A stretch of 64,000 nucleotides of DNA from Zhengitettix transpicula. Lineage: Eukaryota; Arthropoda; Insecta; Orthoptera; Tetrigidae. Under the pieces are notes generated by a model. That model did not search any database, was not told where the DNA came from, and saw nothing but the letters and a program-made list of their open reading frames with translations. Positions 38,601-50,403 of this stretch are shown here, in pieces (the first letter of the stretch is position 1; the number at the start of each line of letters is the position of its first letter). The DNA is taken from contig CM073592.1 in NCBI GenBank assembly GCA_037074705.1, positions 54,482,129 to 54,546,128 on the forward strand, read 5' to 3'. The position numbers were made by a program, and so were the translations under genes.

Positions 38601-38987
38601 GTTGCTTCAATTTTATAGTCTTGCATCTACAAGGTTACACATACTAAACTTGGACTTAAATGTTGATTAGACTGTCATAATACTCTTAACGACCCCAAAA
38701 ATTGAATGTGATACCAATATCTGTAATATTAAATATTTTTTTTAAAAAAAATTGTACAAAAATTAAAGTAAATCAAAATTTGTAATAAATATTTTTTTCT
38801 ATCGTTTTAAAAATTTGTTTAATTCTAGGATAAATCCTATAAGTTATCTTCTTCTTTTAAAAATATTTTTTTTTTACTTAATTTACACTCCAACGTGTTG
38901 AAAGTAATCTTTCAATCAACTTGTATACTACATAATTTGGCTGTAACTTTGTTACAATTTTTATTATTACATGATATCGGATATTAC

Positions 38988-38989
<2 letters not shown>

Positions 38990-39018
<29 letters not shown>
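38990..39018. repeat. (TA)n microsatellite
   Basis: About 14 TA units, followed by the less AT-rich stretch at 39040-39330. Confidence 0.9.
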
Positions 39019-39024
<6 letters not shown>

Positions 39025-40219
39025 AAAAGATATAGCCTATTAAGCTACAAACTTTGAGGGCTCGCCTCTGAAGAGTATCAAATCCGTTCCCCGTGGAAAT
39101 GTATTGGATCTGACTTGTGTGTGTTGCTTACGACTCTTCTATGGCTCACTCAATATTTGGTCGGATATTTTGACGTATGCATTGACCTAGGAGATATTTC
39201 GTGTCTGCGATTCTATTGGCTTCCACAGCGATAGGAGAACGGCCGTGCCTCTGCTCAGAGCCGTCTCGGTCCTGAAGCGACAGTGTTCTTGGAGGCGCAG
39301 TTCGCAACAGTTCGCCAACAAATCAGGTGATCATATCTTTTCGTGTCTACTAGTTTATTATTATGGGTGGTCAAATTAGTTATCTTCAACATTTGTGATA
39401 ACATTGGAGGTCGATTATATCGTGGTACGGTTCGAGCAGTATGGAAAGAAAAAGTCACATTTGGGATTGTGAAAAGGTGTTTGACACTACAAGGTTATGG
39501 AAAACTTGATTTTCTCTCTAAGTAACCGGGAAATGAAACTAGTTCCAGGTATCAAGTTTATTCTGTGGCTGCTCAAGTCAGCTCCTGCTTGTTTTGCGCT
39601 TAAGTAAATCTCAGACATTTCGTATTCAGTCTCATTCTCACAGTGCTATAAATCAGCGTTAATGTGTATGTTTAATTTAAAACCTACAAACAACTTTTTC
39701 TCAATACACGTTAATACATGCTGATTGTAATAAAATAGATGGAGGTATTGAAGATTAAGCAATACAAGGAATAAATAGCAGTCTCAAGGATACATGTATT
39801 TAGAATTATTCCGCTGTAATTTTCCTACTGGTACGCGATTCCCGTGACTTGAAATCTCGAAGGGTGATAGTAGTACCATAACGTTCCGAAATGAGTCTTA
39901 ATTTGTACAGAAATTATAATACTACCCTATAATTACTTCTTATAGGTACAAGCTAAGTTATTTTCATTTTTACATAAAAATAAATATAATTCCGTGAATT
40001 TGTTAATCACGCAAAATTTGGTTACTCCTTTTTTGAATTCGATTTTATTATCTTCCAACTGTTAAATATTGACCGTCATTTTATTACGTATAGTTATGCA
40101 ATTATAAACAACGCGTTTCTGTGTAATGGACCGTGTCGTGCCTTGTTTGTATAAGTTTCTTTTCTAATATTAAAATTCTCCACAATGAATAAATATACGG
40201 CCTTCAGTTAGGAAATTAA

Positions 40220-40795
40220 ATGATTATTAACAAAAATTAATTTTACGACGTTCCGTCCTCTTCAGGTTGGATATTTTTTAATCTACAACTTAGAAATTAA
40301 TAATAAATGTATTTATAAATTTTGTCGAGAACAATTACAAATTATTTTAATTTAATTTATCTTTGTATATAATTCATGCATAAATTTAGAAGTAAGGTTT
40401 TGCTGCCTTACCGGTAGCAATCTAAATGTAACTGTGAGGTGTTAATGAAATGTGGCTGAAAACAATGTGTTGCTGTCTGTATATCTTAATAATACTATAA
40501 CGTTTTATAGCTATATTACTATATTCTGTTACAAAATTGTGTAAAATATTAAATTAACGAAGTATCATAATTTTTGTTCAAATTATTGGATTCAGATTTT
40601 ACATTCATGACGACTGAAGATATTTTCCTAGATTTGACTCCATCAGCTTTAAATGTACAAATATATAATTTGTTATTGTTCTTAAAAAATTGTTATTAAT
40701 TTTAAAAAATGTAGACTAAAAACTGTCCAACCTGAAGAGATCCTTAAAGAGGACTATAGCCTTAAAATTAATTTATGTTAATAAAAATATTAATT
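40220..40795. mobile_element. Element with inverted ends, AAATTAATTTTA..CTTCAGGTTGG
   Basis: The left end (TTAACAAAAATTAATTTTAC..CGTCCTCTTCAGGTTGGA) is repeated in reverse complement at the right end (TCCAACCTGAAGAGATCC..TTAAAATTAATTTATGTTAA). The inside, about 450 bp, has no ORF. Each end holds CTGAAGA facing inward or outward; the GAAAC box is reduced to GAAC on the left and lost on the right. Fits the foldback family or a MITE. Confidence 0.6.
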
Positions 40796-42382
40796 TTCTC
40801 ATTCAAGGCCGTGCATTTTTTATACTATAAATAGTCGGATATTTTTTTACCATTATTAAAATTATCGACATCTTAATTGGAATTGAATAAATGATCATAA
40901 ATGATATAAAAGAATAAGAAATCGTAAATTTAAAAATATCTCTTGTCACTTCTTCGAAGAAAATTTTTTTCTCTATTCCAGAAGAATTTTCCCAAGAAAA
41001 TTGCACTACACAGTTTAATAAAGAATTAAAGTATGATGTATAAACTATTTTTTTTTCTTATTCAGGTCACGGCATTTATATATTGTGCAAATACATTTAA
41101 AGGCAAACTATTAGTCTCCCCTGAAATAAACTCTGGTGGTAGCGCAACTCATGTTCTCGGGTTTCTTTTTAACCTCAACCGTTATCCCTGCATCTGATTA
41201 GTCTCAAAGATCCAATCTAGTTGTTCATACAATAAGATTTTGTACTTCATCCCAGGCCAAGAAAATTTCTCCACCAGTAGTTAGCCATTTAAATATTGTT
41301 TGGTTCATCTTTTGTAAGAAATTCGTTGCCTTAAGAGAATTTTTTCGAAAACTATTCGTTGGGCTAACATTTATCGTGGATATTTTCGTCTCAATTTGGA
41401 AAGGGATGTAAAGTAAAATATTTTAGCAATAGAGAGTCGTTCATAAGTTGACATGAAATGATGTGTTAATTCTCACAACTGTTCAAAAATTAACCCTGAT
41501 ATACAAAGTGAGTTGTGATGCAATTTTTCAAAATAATAAGTTTTCTGCGTTGAAACTCTTGAAGTCCATAATTTGTCATATTAAGTAAAAAAAATAATTG
41601 GAAGTGTTACAAGGAATAATTTATTTTAAACAAATTAACGATAATTATAATATTGATTTGGTTATTTTTCCGTGTGTCACTGTTACATCTGCACGCTAAT
41701 ACGAAAGGAAATGTTGAATCTGTGGAGCACAATTTCCCTTCGGAAGATAATGTACAGAGGATTGTGTTAACACTGTTTGCTGTGGTGAGTAATGCAGCCG
41801 CCTTCCGTATGTTGTCTTAGGCATTTCACACAAGAGTGCAGTCTGTCTATTTTATATACGATACAATTTTACTTTAGAACACACTCCCATTTTTTCATTC
41901 TGCATTGATATTCAACGGCAATCTAACATTTCATAATTTTTGTTTCGATAATGTGAAATATTTACGTAGGGGAAGAAATAATCTGAAACACAAAAACTAC
42001 TTATTAACAAGTTATATATATATGTATATTGTAATATTCAAATTAAAAATATAAACAAGCCTCAAACTAATAGGAAACAAACGATGAATAACACAATTAA
42101 AAAAAATAATACAAAATATTGAATTAAGTTTACATGAGTAATATTAGCATAAGAAAAATCTGTAGAAATCTGACGGCACGCAATTTTTATACTAGGTTTA
42201 CGATGAAAATTTCGTACATATCAATCATCAGAGCAGCTCTCATATAACTCTCCTTATTCACTTCACAAATTGTAAAGATTTTTTTTTGTGGGCTGGGTTT
42301 TTACGATAAATCAAAAAAGGTATTTGACCAGTAAAGAAACTTTATATAAGTTTATTACAGTTAAGCATGAAAAACTCTAACC

Positions 42383-42907
42383 TCAGTCACCTGTGGTTTT
42401 TACATAGAAGAGATCTGCTGCCCGTACCAAATACGTACTGCTATTCTGTGTTGTGTTGCTTGCTGTAGCTCTCGTACCTACGTCTCCGTATCTCACAGCT
42501 GGCAACGGGTTAAGTGCAGTGATGACTTTAGTCAGGACCGTTGCAAGGCGTCGACTCAGGGGTTGACCACTGGATAAGGCGTCGGCCTCCGGGATTGATT
42601 GCTGGAAAGCCGTCGTACTAAATTGAGTGGCTTCGATGAACTCTTCACTGACAAATTTTGGCCCCTTTCTCACGACGATTCTGCCTCGGACTATATCAGA
42701 GACACCAACTTTACAGAGTCTTTCATAATCACATCCACCAGCTGCGGTGAGCGCAGAACAACTGTTCCCGTTCCCTCCATTATAGCCTCCCATTCTTTTA
42801 CTTTTTTTCATTATTAGAAAACTTCGTCGAAATGCCAGTTGACTGATTCTTCCATTGTCACAAGAGTTATAGCACGCAGCTGCAGTTCCGTAGTCAATAA
42901 TGACCAA
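42383..42907 (-). CDS. Unrecognised 174-codon open frame, probable first coding exon
   Basis: This is the longest open frame outside the transporter, in a stretch with clearly higher GC than its surroundings. A frame this long is unlikely by chance at this composition. Candidate starts are at 42907 and, more plausibly, 42811 (MKKSKRMGG...), which gives 142 residues. The product would be soluble and basic at the start, with a Gly/Asn/Cys-rich patch near residues 39-57, then a mixed region (VRGRIVVRKGPKF, FIEATQFSTTAF) and a Thr/Asn-rich end. I see no membrane segment, signal peptide or domain I can name. The stop follows at once after CAG|GTGACT, so the frame may in fact be an exon ending at a donor near 42389. 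I found no downstream exon. It could also be a processed fragment. Confidence 0.42.
   Translation of the reverse strand: MVIIDYGTAAACYNSCDNGRISQLAFRRSFLIMKKSKRMGGYNGGNGNSCSALTAAGGCDYERLCKVGVSDIVRGRIVVRKGPKFVSEEFIEATQFSTTAFQQSIPEADALSSGQPLSRRLATVLTKVITALNPLPAVRYGDVGTRATASNTTQNSSTYLVRAADLFYVKTTGD
42814..42855 (-). CDS. 13-codon upstream ORF before the 42811 start
   Basis: ATG at 42855 opens a short frame, MEESVNWHFDEVF, that stops at 42814-42816. It overlaps the long frame out of phase and ends two bases before the ATG at 42811 (TAATAATG). Such spacing suits termination-reinitiation control, but the peptide also looks like an ordinary protein N-terminus, so alternative splicing or a frame break is possible. 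Confidence 0.3.
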   Translation of the reverse strand: MEESVNWHFDEVF

Positions 42908-43520
42908 CTATTCTGTCATGTTGAGGCCAACAATCGAGACAGACATGAAAATTACTTGGATGGAAATATTTATCTCCTCCACCCCCACGCACGTGCACGA
43001 TTTCGAATTCTCCAAACCACAGCAAACAACACTTCCGAGACAAAGAAAAACTAAACCAAAATACACGCGTTACAAAAATATTTAAAAGATTTTAATTAAC
43101 AGGCCATGGCATTTCACTTTTCACACAACCTACGTCAGCACAAGACGATCAGCAGTCGATTTCCAACATTTCAATACCAGTTCAATAACATCCTATACTA
43201 CGTTCTTTACAATTCACACGTAACTCGTTCAATTTCTCTAGCCAATAATTTTAATAACCGTCTTTGATTTTTAACTTCACAACCTCCAAAACTTCTTTAC
43301 TTCAACACATACCGGGCCAAATTTTCCACCTCGCCATTGGCGACTTCTCCTCAAAACGCAGACTGAACTTTACAGTCTCAGTTCATATCGCAGACTGTCT
43401 TGTTCCTTCACCGCTTTTCCACATCACACATTGCCGACAGTAAATACCGTCTGTAAACTCCACATTCTTACACTACGTAAAACGGGGCCCACAATAATAC
43501 GCTGACAATACAAATGTTAA
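42908..43520 (-). promoter_or_regulatory. Leader and possible promoter of the minus-strand frame
   Basis: This stretch is less AT-rich and richer in CpG than its surroundings and has no long ORF. On the minus strand it reads as a plausible long 5' leader. Initiator-like TCAGTC sits near 43364-43369 inside a short repeated CAGTCTGCG motif. No TATA box stands at the right distance. The assignment rests only on position and composition. Confidence 0.25.
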
Positions 43521-45479
43521 ATAATTTATATAAAAAAATCATTTCATTATACACATTGGTATTCATTACAATATACATATAAATTAACTACCGTGAATTA
43601 AAAATAATAAAATAAATAAAATATTCTCGAAATCGTAACACATAAATGATCTATAAAGCCAACTACGGTTTACGTTTTTAATTGTCTTGTTAATTTTTTT
43701 TCATTCAAACAGATCTATTATTCTAATATTAACGAGGGAACATAAAGAAATATTTGTGATTGTTTAAGTTTGTTAAATGAATTTCCCAGGTTGTATCCTC
43801 GTAAAAACGTCGGTTCTTTGATTCATTGAAAGAAATTAACGAAGGATACATACATTAAAGACCATTTATTTTAACCTTGTAACCTCACTGTCCGTAGCAG
43901 GTTTTTTATTACTCGAGTGAGACTTGTTTTAATTCTTAGCGCTGAACTGCAGCAAACGTATTTTATTTGTAATTTATTTATAAATCTTGTCCTAAGAATA
44001 TGTTTTCGTATCAAATCATCTGATCAAGCAAGCTAGTTTTTTGTGGTGGCCAATTTGATGTGAAAAATTCTGTCTGCTTTGGAATATCGTTCAAACTTTG
44101 GAACTGCGAGATAGATGAATCCAATTAACCCGATAAATCCAGATGTTCTTCGAAGTCGTTAAACTTTGTGATTACCAGATTGTGGCCTTGGCACAGTCCT
44201 TGGTGATTATGCAAGTGGTAATTTCTGATACGGATTGCTCACCCAATGGCCTTTGACTGAGGCACAGAAAATCAGTGTAGCCGTATTATATAATGGTCGG
44301 GTTCGCCTGCAAGGAAAGAAAACCGTATTAAATTTCATAAAAGTTACATAGCAAGGTGCAGGTTCAATTACCTCACGAGTCATGTCCTAAAATGTAACGT
44401 TATCTACTGGGTGTGCATTACAATGAGAAAATTCCTGCAGAATGCAGTTTAGGAATGGAAAATTATTTCTTCACTGATTTGTGACATTAATATGAATCAA
44501 CCAATGACTTTTAAACCTGATATTTATTTGAGATTGATAAATAATTATACTCTACCAAACAAGACCCTCGGGCGAATTATGCACTGCGTTTAGTCATACA
44601 GGTGTAAGCCACTTAAAAATTTAGTAACTTGTACCGTATAATTTCAGCGATTTAAATAATAATTAGAATGTTATCCAGCTCTTAGGTATTTTATGGAGGA
44701 ATGATGCTTAACTGGTAAAGTTTTGGAATACTGAAAACTTGTTCACCAATAAAAATTAGCTCACGAATCGTCAGAAATGAATTAAACTGTATTTTATTAA
44801 ACGTCTGTCAGAAATTTATATATAAAATCACTATTTGTGAAGATTATATTCGACTCCACGAGCAGTATTAAACTGTTTACAAGAATTATAATATTTTTAT
44901 TTTATTCAATTACTGTCCCAAAATTTTGTTATAGGCCTACGAATGAGATTTCGAAAAGCATTCGGTTCACTGGAGAGTAAATTAAGTAATGATTTCACTT
45001 CACTTTATTTTTACGTCTGTTTAAAGGGATAAATTTGAGGGAATGCAAATATTAATTTTTATTACTAATAATTTTCAAACAAACCACCATAAAATTTTTA
45101 GGTAGTATTAATATTTAGTTTTCAATTCTTTGAACATTTCTGGATTTCTTCGAAAAAGTATAATAAGGAAATGTCACATTTAATAATTTTATCCTTATAG
45201 CTTTTAATTTAGAAAATAAATGTATTTACAGTTATTATTCATTACTCGTGCTGAATATTAATATTAAGTTTTTCTATCGAGAAGACTGGTTTGTTCCATG
45301 AAAATATGGCACAATGATCGACGATTTAAATTATTCCGAAATTGCTTTCAAATACTCAACGATTGAGATATGTTAATAAGTGATAAAAAAAATAATTCCA
45401 AGGTTTCTGTGTTAAATTGAAAAGCAGCTCATTCCAAAAATGTAATACATTTTGAATCTTAGAGAATATTTCTTAGAGA

Positions 45480-45690
45480 AACACAGCTGTACAGGCCAGT
45501 TGACAACACAAAAACTTTTTCAGTTGTGCAGTTGTGTTTCTCTAGGCTCTTCTTAGCACCTGGCGAAAGGCAAAAGGATCCCAGACACTTTGTGTGGTAT
45601 TTATATTACCCTTTCTTGTCTGGATTGGCTATCTTTCTTATACATTATTTTCAATCAGACGTAAATTTTTTCATTTCAATATAATTTCTT
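45480..45690 (+). repeat. Diverged copy related to foldback element 2
   Basis: It shares with 2760-2940 the blocks CAGTTGTGCAGTTGTG.., CACCTG-CGAAAGGCAA, CCAGA.AC.TTGTGTGGT, a GTCTGGATTGGCTATCTTT block and the downstream GACGTAAATTTTTTCATTT. The hammerhead-like box has decayed to CTGGCGA...AGACAC. Confidence 0.5.
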
Positions 45691-47285
45691 GTTAGTACAG
45701 ACATCGCATATAGTCAATATGCGAGAAGTTAACGTAGTCATTATTTACTAAACAAAAAATAATTTTAGAAAAAAAACAATTGTTATAATAGTGGAAGAGT
45801 AGGGGAGAATGTAAATAAAATGTAAGTGTTCTATGCACATTTATATTAGGTGGGTAGATTAGATTTTTTTTATATAGGAAACATTGTTGATATGACCAGT
45901 CATACTGAAATTATGTATGTAAGTTATAGTATATTTTTATATTATTAAAAGTTTGAATAACAAATATTTCTGTATTACTTTGTTTGATTTATATCTAATT
46001 AGGACTAAAATTTTTAAATACATAACGATTATAAAACTAAATATAAATATTTTAAAAAATGTTAATGAGCACGGTTTTCTATATAACGGTTTTACATAGG
46101 AACTAATACTTCTAACGTTGCATGGGAAAGAGTGTATATTGCTGGTAATATTCGCAACACACAATTTCTGCACAATTCATGTAATTATTTACTCACGAAT
46201 AAAAGATCCCTGCTCATTATTCCTGTAAAATAGGTCTCCTCGATTTAATTAATTTTTTTGGACAATTTACCTTAAACAAGTGCACATATATTTCGATTCA
46301 GGTTTACTCGTTACTCGTTACTCGCAGAAAGTCTTAACCACTGTCCTTGAATGTGGAGGGGATCAGCGGCCAGTAGGCACGTGGTTGGCTCTCATCTTGG
46401 GACTGGGAATCCTTATGCAGTCGCTATCACGTCCATTTAGAGCTGGGATCTAGGATTACATGCAAATGACCTGCGGTGAAGGTTACCAGTGCCAAGTGTT
46501 ATCTATTCCATGTCTTCTCTCCGCGTGGAACATATATCTATAGGTCACATTTACGCTAGACTTGCATAATCTCTCACGTAATTGTAAGGAATTATAAATA
46601 CAATACTGGAACATAAACTGCGCAACAATGTGGAAAATCAGCAAATTAATGAATTATACGTGAGTTTGATGAAACGTACCAATTTCTTGGAATAAAATAA
46701 TTTTCCGATCTTCTTCAAAGGATCAAAGCTACTTGGAATGAATATGTACTTTTTAAGACAAACTGTTGCTTTTTTTACTTACTGAATAATTTTATACTGA
46801 AAACCATAATTAATTCTTGAAAAAAAATCCAAAATTTAATAGTACAATATAGGTTTTAGACAAAATTTATTTGGATGATAGATAAAATACAAGGAAATTT
46901 TTAAAAAATATTTTCAGTCTTTATCGGAACTGACTGGCACGTTTAAAGAATAACACCAAAATATTATTACCTTCTATTGGAATCCAAGTGAGGCACGTTA
47001 ACTGCTGATACTTTTAAAATAAAATGCAAAGTATGTCGATTTTAATATTAAACTGAAATAAATATTCTAATCCTAACAACCGACTGCAAACATTCTTAAA
47101 AATAAATCTTTTTTATAAATTTTTTATATTAATTTTTATTGTGAAATATGGTATTGTTGTCTTTACCACTTTAATTTTTACATATTTCATTTATACAATT
47201 CATATAGCTAAATAAAATCGTATTGTGTACAATACTGGAACATAAACTGGACAAAAATCAAGGAAAATATCAGTCAGACCACAGA

Positions 47286-47325
47286 CCGAAGAAGGTACAA
47301 AAAACGTACAGAAACGTTGTGCTGT
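47286..47325 (+). repeat. Single-arm repeat with hammerhead-like core
   Basis: CCGAAGA, stem GTAC-AAAAAAC-GTAC, then AGAAACGTTGTGCTG. It belongs with the other GAAACGTTGTG repeats. The first box carries C for T. Confidence 0.45.
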
Positions 47326-47663
47326 TAAATAAAAAATTATGATAAATCTTTAATTATAAAACGTGTCAATGTTCTTTAATTCTCTTATTACTAAATTTTA
47401 TTTTAAATTTTCGTTTCCACGCTGCCACTTAAGTTCAAACAGGTTCATTTCGCAGCAAAGAATAAATTTTTCTACGCACTTATTATGAATAGGGAAATTG
47501 AGAATGTCATTGAAAAAAAGAAGCCTTGATTCAACTACTTAATCGTACCTGAATTTATTAAAAGTTAATCACTAACACACTTCTAATTCTGAATTGAAAG
47601 ACTTATAATGATTTTGTGTTTGTCAATTTGTGTATGTAACTGATCCTATATATTTTCCAATTG

Positions 47664-47809
47664 TAATTAGATGAAATAACCAAATACAGACAAAATTAAG
47701 TGATTATATAAATACAACACATAATTTTAGGATCCAGGATCCCAGAAACGTTTTGTGGTGTTTATATCATCACTTACTTTTGTCTGTATTTAACTATTTC
47801 ATCTAATTA
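47664..47809. repeat. Foldback element 5
   Basis: Arms of about 50 bp: TAATTAGATGAAATAACCAA.., ATACAGACAAAATTAAGTGA.. on the left, and the complement CATCACTTACTTTTGTCTGT.. on the right, ending ATTTCATCTAATTA. The inside holds stem GGATCC-A-GGATCC next to CAGAAACGTTTTGTGG. It has the outer arms of element 2 (AAATACAGACAAAA..) but only one core. Confidence 0.8.
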
Positions 47810-49034
47810 TATTTTATACAGACGTATTATATTCTCATTTTATCCAATTGTGATTGTGTCTGTGTCTAAAGAAAGAGAAGTTCTTAAAAAAAATTTTAAG
47901 CTGTGTAGTGTTGGGTGTATAAAATAAATATCGATATAGAAACCGTATGAAATGAACAAGATATCGGAAAATATTAAATGTGTGTCGCTGAGTCACAGTA
48001 CAGTAGTCTAGGAGCTGCATAATCTCAAGACCAGGGTAAAGCAAACGTGACGAAATACGTGACAGATAGGGTGGAACAAATATACTCTGGCGAGATTGGA
48101 ATCAATTGTTTGAATTCGTATCTCACTTAGCGTTACACTTTCACACTATTACGATATCTATGTGAACGGGTAAATATTCAAATTATTGAGAAAGTTTCGT
48201 GTACAAATCCCGAAACGGAGAAGACCGTAAAATATTCATTGGGAGAGAGAAAAAAATTCAAGATCTCGGGATTAACTTAGATTTGAATGATTTACAAATT
48301 CGAATTTCTTCTCGTCAATGGAAAATGAATTGGTAGTAGATTCGTTTAAGATACCCTATTTCTAGTACACACCATGCTTGCTCCACAAATCTTTCGACTT
48401 TGGACGTCGCTCTTTGCTATCTCTAGAAATCACTAGTTTCTATAGCAATCAATATTGCGTTACTATCAGAGATGGCTGGCTTATATCACAACTTATGTAT
48501 TCTTAATATATTTTCTAGTATCATGAAGATCAAGAGCATGAAAAAATCGTAGGCGACACATAGACACCTGGATTCTTATTAACATAATCTATAACTTACC
48601 ATTTTGTACCACTGAATATAATAATTCTCGCCCTCTAGCTGTAATTAATTTATTTATAGAGTTTTGTATTTGCTACATTGTGTAGCGTACTTATTGGACA
48701 GAATAGCTAAAGAGTTTGACATTTTATAATTGATTCGAACGTCATTCTAGGAATATGTTCAGCATTTGCAATTGATGACCTTGTCTACAAGCAACAACTT
48801 TTGAAATATTTTGCATACTTAATGGTTAATTTTAAGGTTTTAAAATAAAACATGGCAAGGAAAGCAGGACGGAAAAAATATCCTACAAGCATGTATATTT
48901 TTTCTTATTCTTTCAGTTTTAAATTTTAAGAAAAACGATTCCACTTATTAAGTTTTTATTAATTCAATTGGATATTTTAAAAAATACATATAGTGAAAAT
49001 GCATGAAAATTGAAAGGAATGTTTATATTTTCAG

Positions 49035-49052
49035 AATTTACATATCGGGATC
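49035..49052 (+). other. 5' UTR tail of the transporter, behind a splice acceptor
   Basis: Just before the start codon lies a good acceptor (pyrimidine-rich TTTATATTTTCAG ending at 49034), followed by 18 nt of leader. The simplest reading is that the first coding exon is preceded by at least one non-coding exon further upstream. The frame is closed by a TGA a few codons upstream of the acceptor, so extension by read-through is excluded. The partner donor is unknown; the best candidate seen is at 22157. Confidence 0.5.
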
Positions 49053-49612
49053 ATGAGTATAAAGGACAAATTCTCCCGCAGTCAATGGTTCACATTGTTT
49101 GTCCTGGGAAGTGTTCATTTCTCAGGAGCAATCTGTATTGCCCTTCAAGCTCCCTTCTATCCACTAGAAGTAAGTTTTGCAGTAAATGGTAATATTATAA
49201 TTCTAATCAATCATGTTCCATAGATACTATAGAAAAACCTCAGTTCAATGAGTTAGAAATATATAATATTGTTTTTTAAAATAACATGTTTACAGAAAAT
49301 ATGAAAGTAATTATATAAATTATACAGTTGACGTAAGCACAGCATAATTATAAAATAAACAGTGAAGTACCTGCTTAAATACATGAAAATTTAATGGAGG
49401 TTGGCAACCAGATAGTTTAGTTTGGAGTAGGAAAAATGTTTTTGCAATAATATTACACTTAAATGTTACAGGCTGTCCTTATAGGCCTATTCCAGCTTGT
49501 AATTTTTATATAGCTCTCCAATATAATTTATCACAGTTTGATATTTTTTAAACTTATATTGGCATACATGTATTACGTGCATGCATAATATGCTAAACAT
49601 AACAATATTTTT

Positions 49613-49681
<69 letters not shown>

Positions 49682-50338
49682 ACATTCCCTGAAAATTTGT
49701 CTTGTAGTAATAAAGGTACATGCTTTATAATTTTTAAAATATGTTTATATAGTAAGCACCTTTTTCTGACATCTTCAAAACGCTGTCACCAAGGCACAAG
49801 CAAAGTAGTCTGTCCGAAAATTAATATCCACAAACTTTACTTACAAGTTACAAATATATTCTTTATGTAGGTCCCATTGTAAATTATAGTTTAACGAAGT
49901 ACCCAAGAATTTTGGGTTTGAGATTTGTTTAACAGCACACTACCTAGATCTATATTATGCTATTTAGAAGAGTGATCTTTGGAAGCTGTATTAAATATCA
50001 TCTTAAATATATATATATATATATATATAATTGCAATATTGGTATGGAAAGGAAAGAGAGATACCTTGTGGCTTACCTGAAAGGGAAGTACTTTGTAGCC
50101 AAAGGGAACTGAAGGCAATTCTTCAAATTCTGCTCTCAGCAGTCTGCAGTCAACAATTGCACAAAATGGTGTAACACTCCTTCCTTACAGGCCTTATAGG
50201 TTGAGAGCCTACGAAAATTTGAAAAACTACCTTCGGTTCCCTTTGGCTACACTGTACTTCACTTTCAGGTAAGCCACATGCTATTTCTCTTTCCTTTCCA
50301 TACCAATCACAATTATTTTTGACAATTTCATATCCTTA

Positions 50339-50403
<65 letters not shown>

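Larger units (their letters stand above)
38601..42382. other. Intergenic; CG-rich patch at 39.04-39.33 kb
   Basis: 39040-39326 is the most GC-rich patch of this stretch and ends CAAATCAG|GTGATC, a possible donor. It could be a 5' exon, but no coding frame or promoter elements support it. The element at 40220-40795 is described separately. Confidence 0.3.
43521..49034. other. Intergenic upstream of the transporter
   Basis: Holds the foldback copies at 45.5, 47.3 and 47.7 kb and a less AT-rich patch at 46.3-46.56 kb with a short tandem (TTACTCG three times near 46306-46325). No frames of interest. The transporter's own promoter could lie near 48.3-48.6 kb, where CpG loss begins, but I see no clear TATA/initiator pair there. 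Confidence 0.35.

Noticed and set aside
42190..42230. CTGATGA...GAAA on the minus strand near 42.2 kb as another hammerhead core
   Set aside because: The 11-nt spacer forms no convincing stem II, and the flanks do not match the foldback family.
44345..44385. tRNA-like B box GGTTCAATTACC
   Set aside because: No A box at the proper distance and no cloverleaf or paired acceptor ends.
49010..49192. 60-codon + frame over transporter exon 1
   Set aside because: Out-of-frame shadow. The correct frame starts at 49053 and continues across the donor at 49170.
50029..50314. Extra exon in transporter intron 1, since GTGGCTTACCTGAAAG and CAGGTAAG-like strings occur
   Set aside because: The stretch is an inverted-repeat MITE. 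Including it would break the joined reading frame, which is complete without it.
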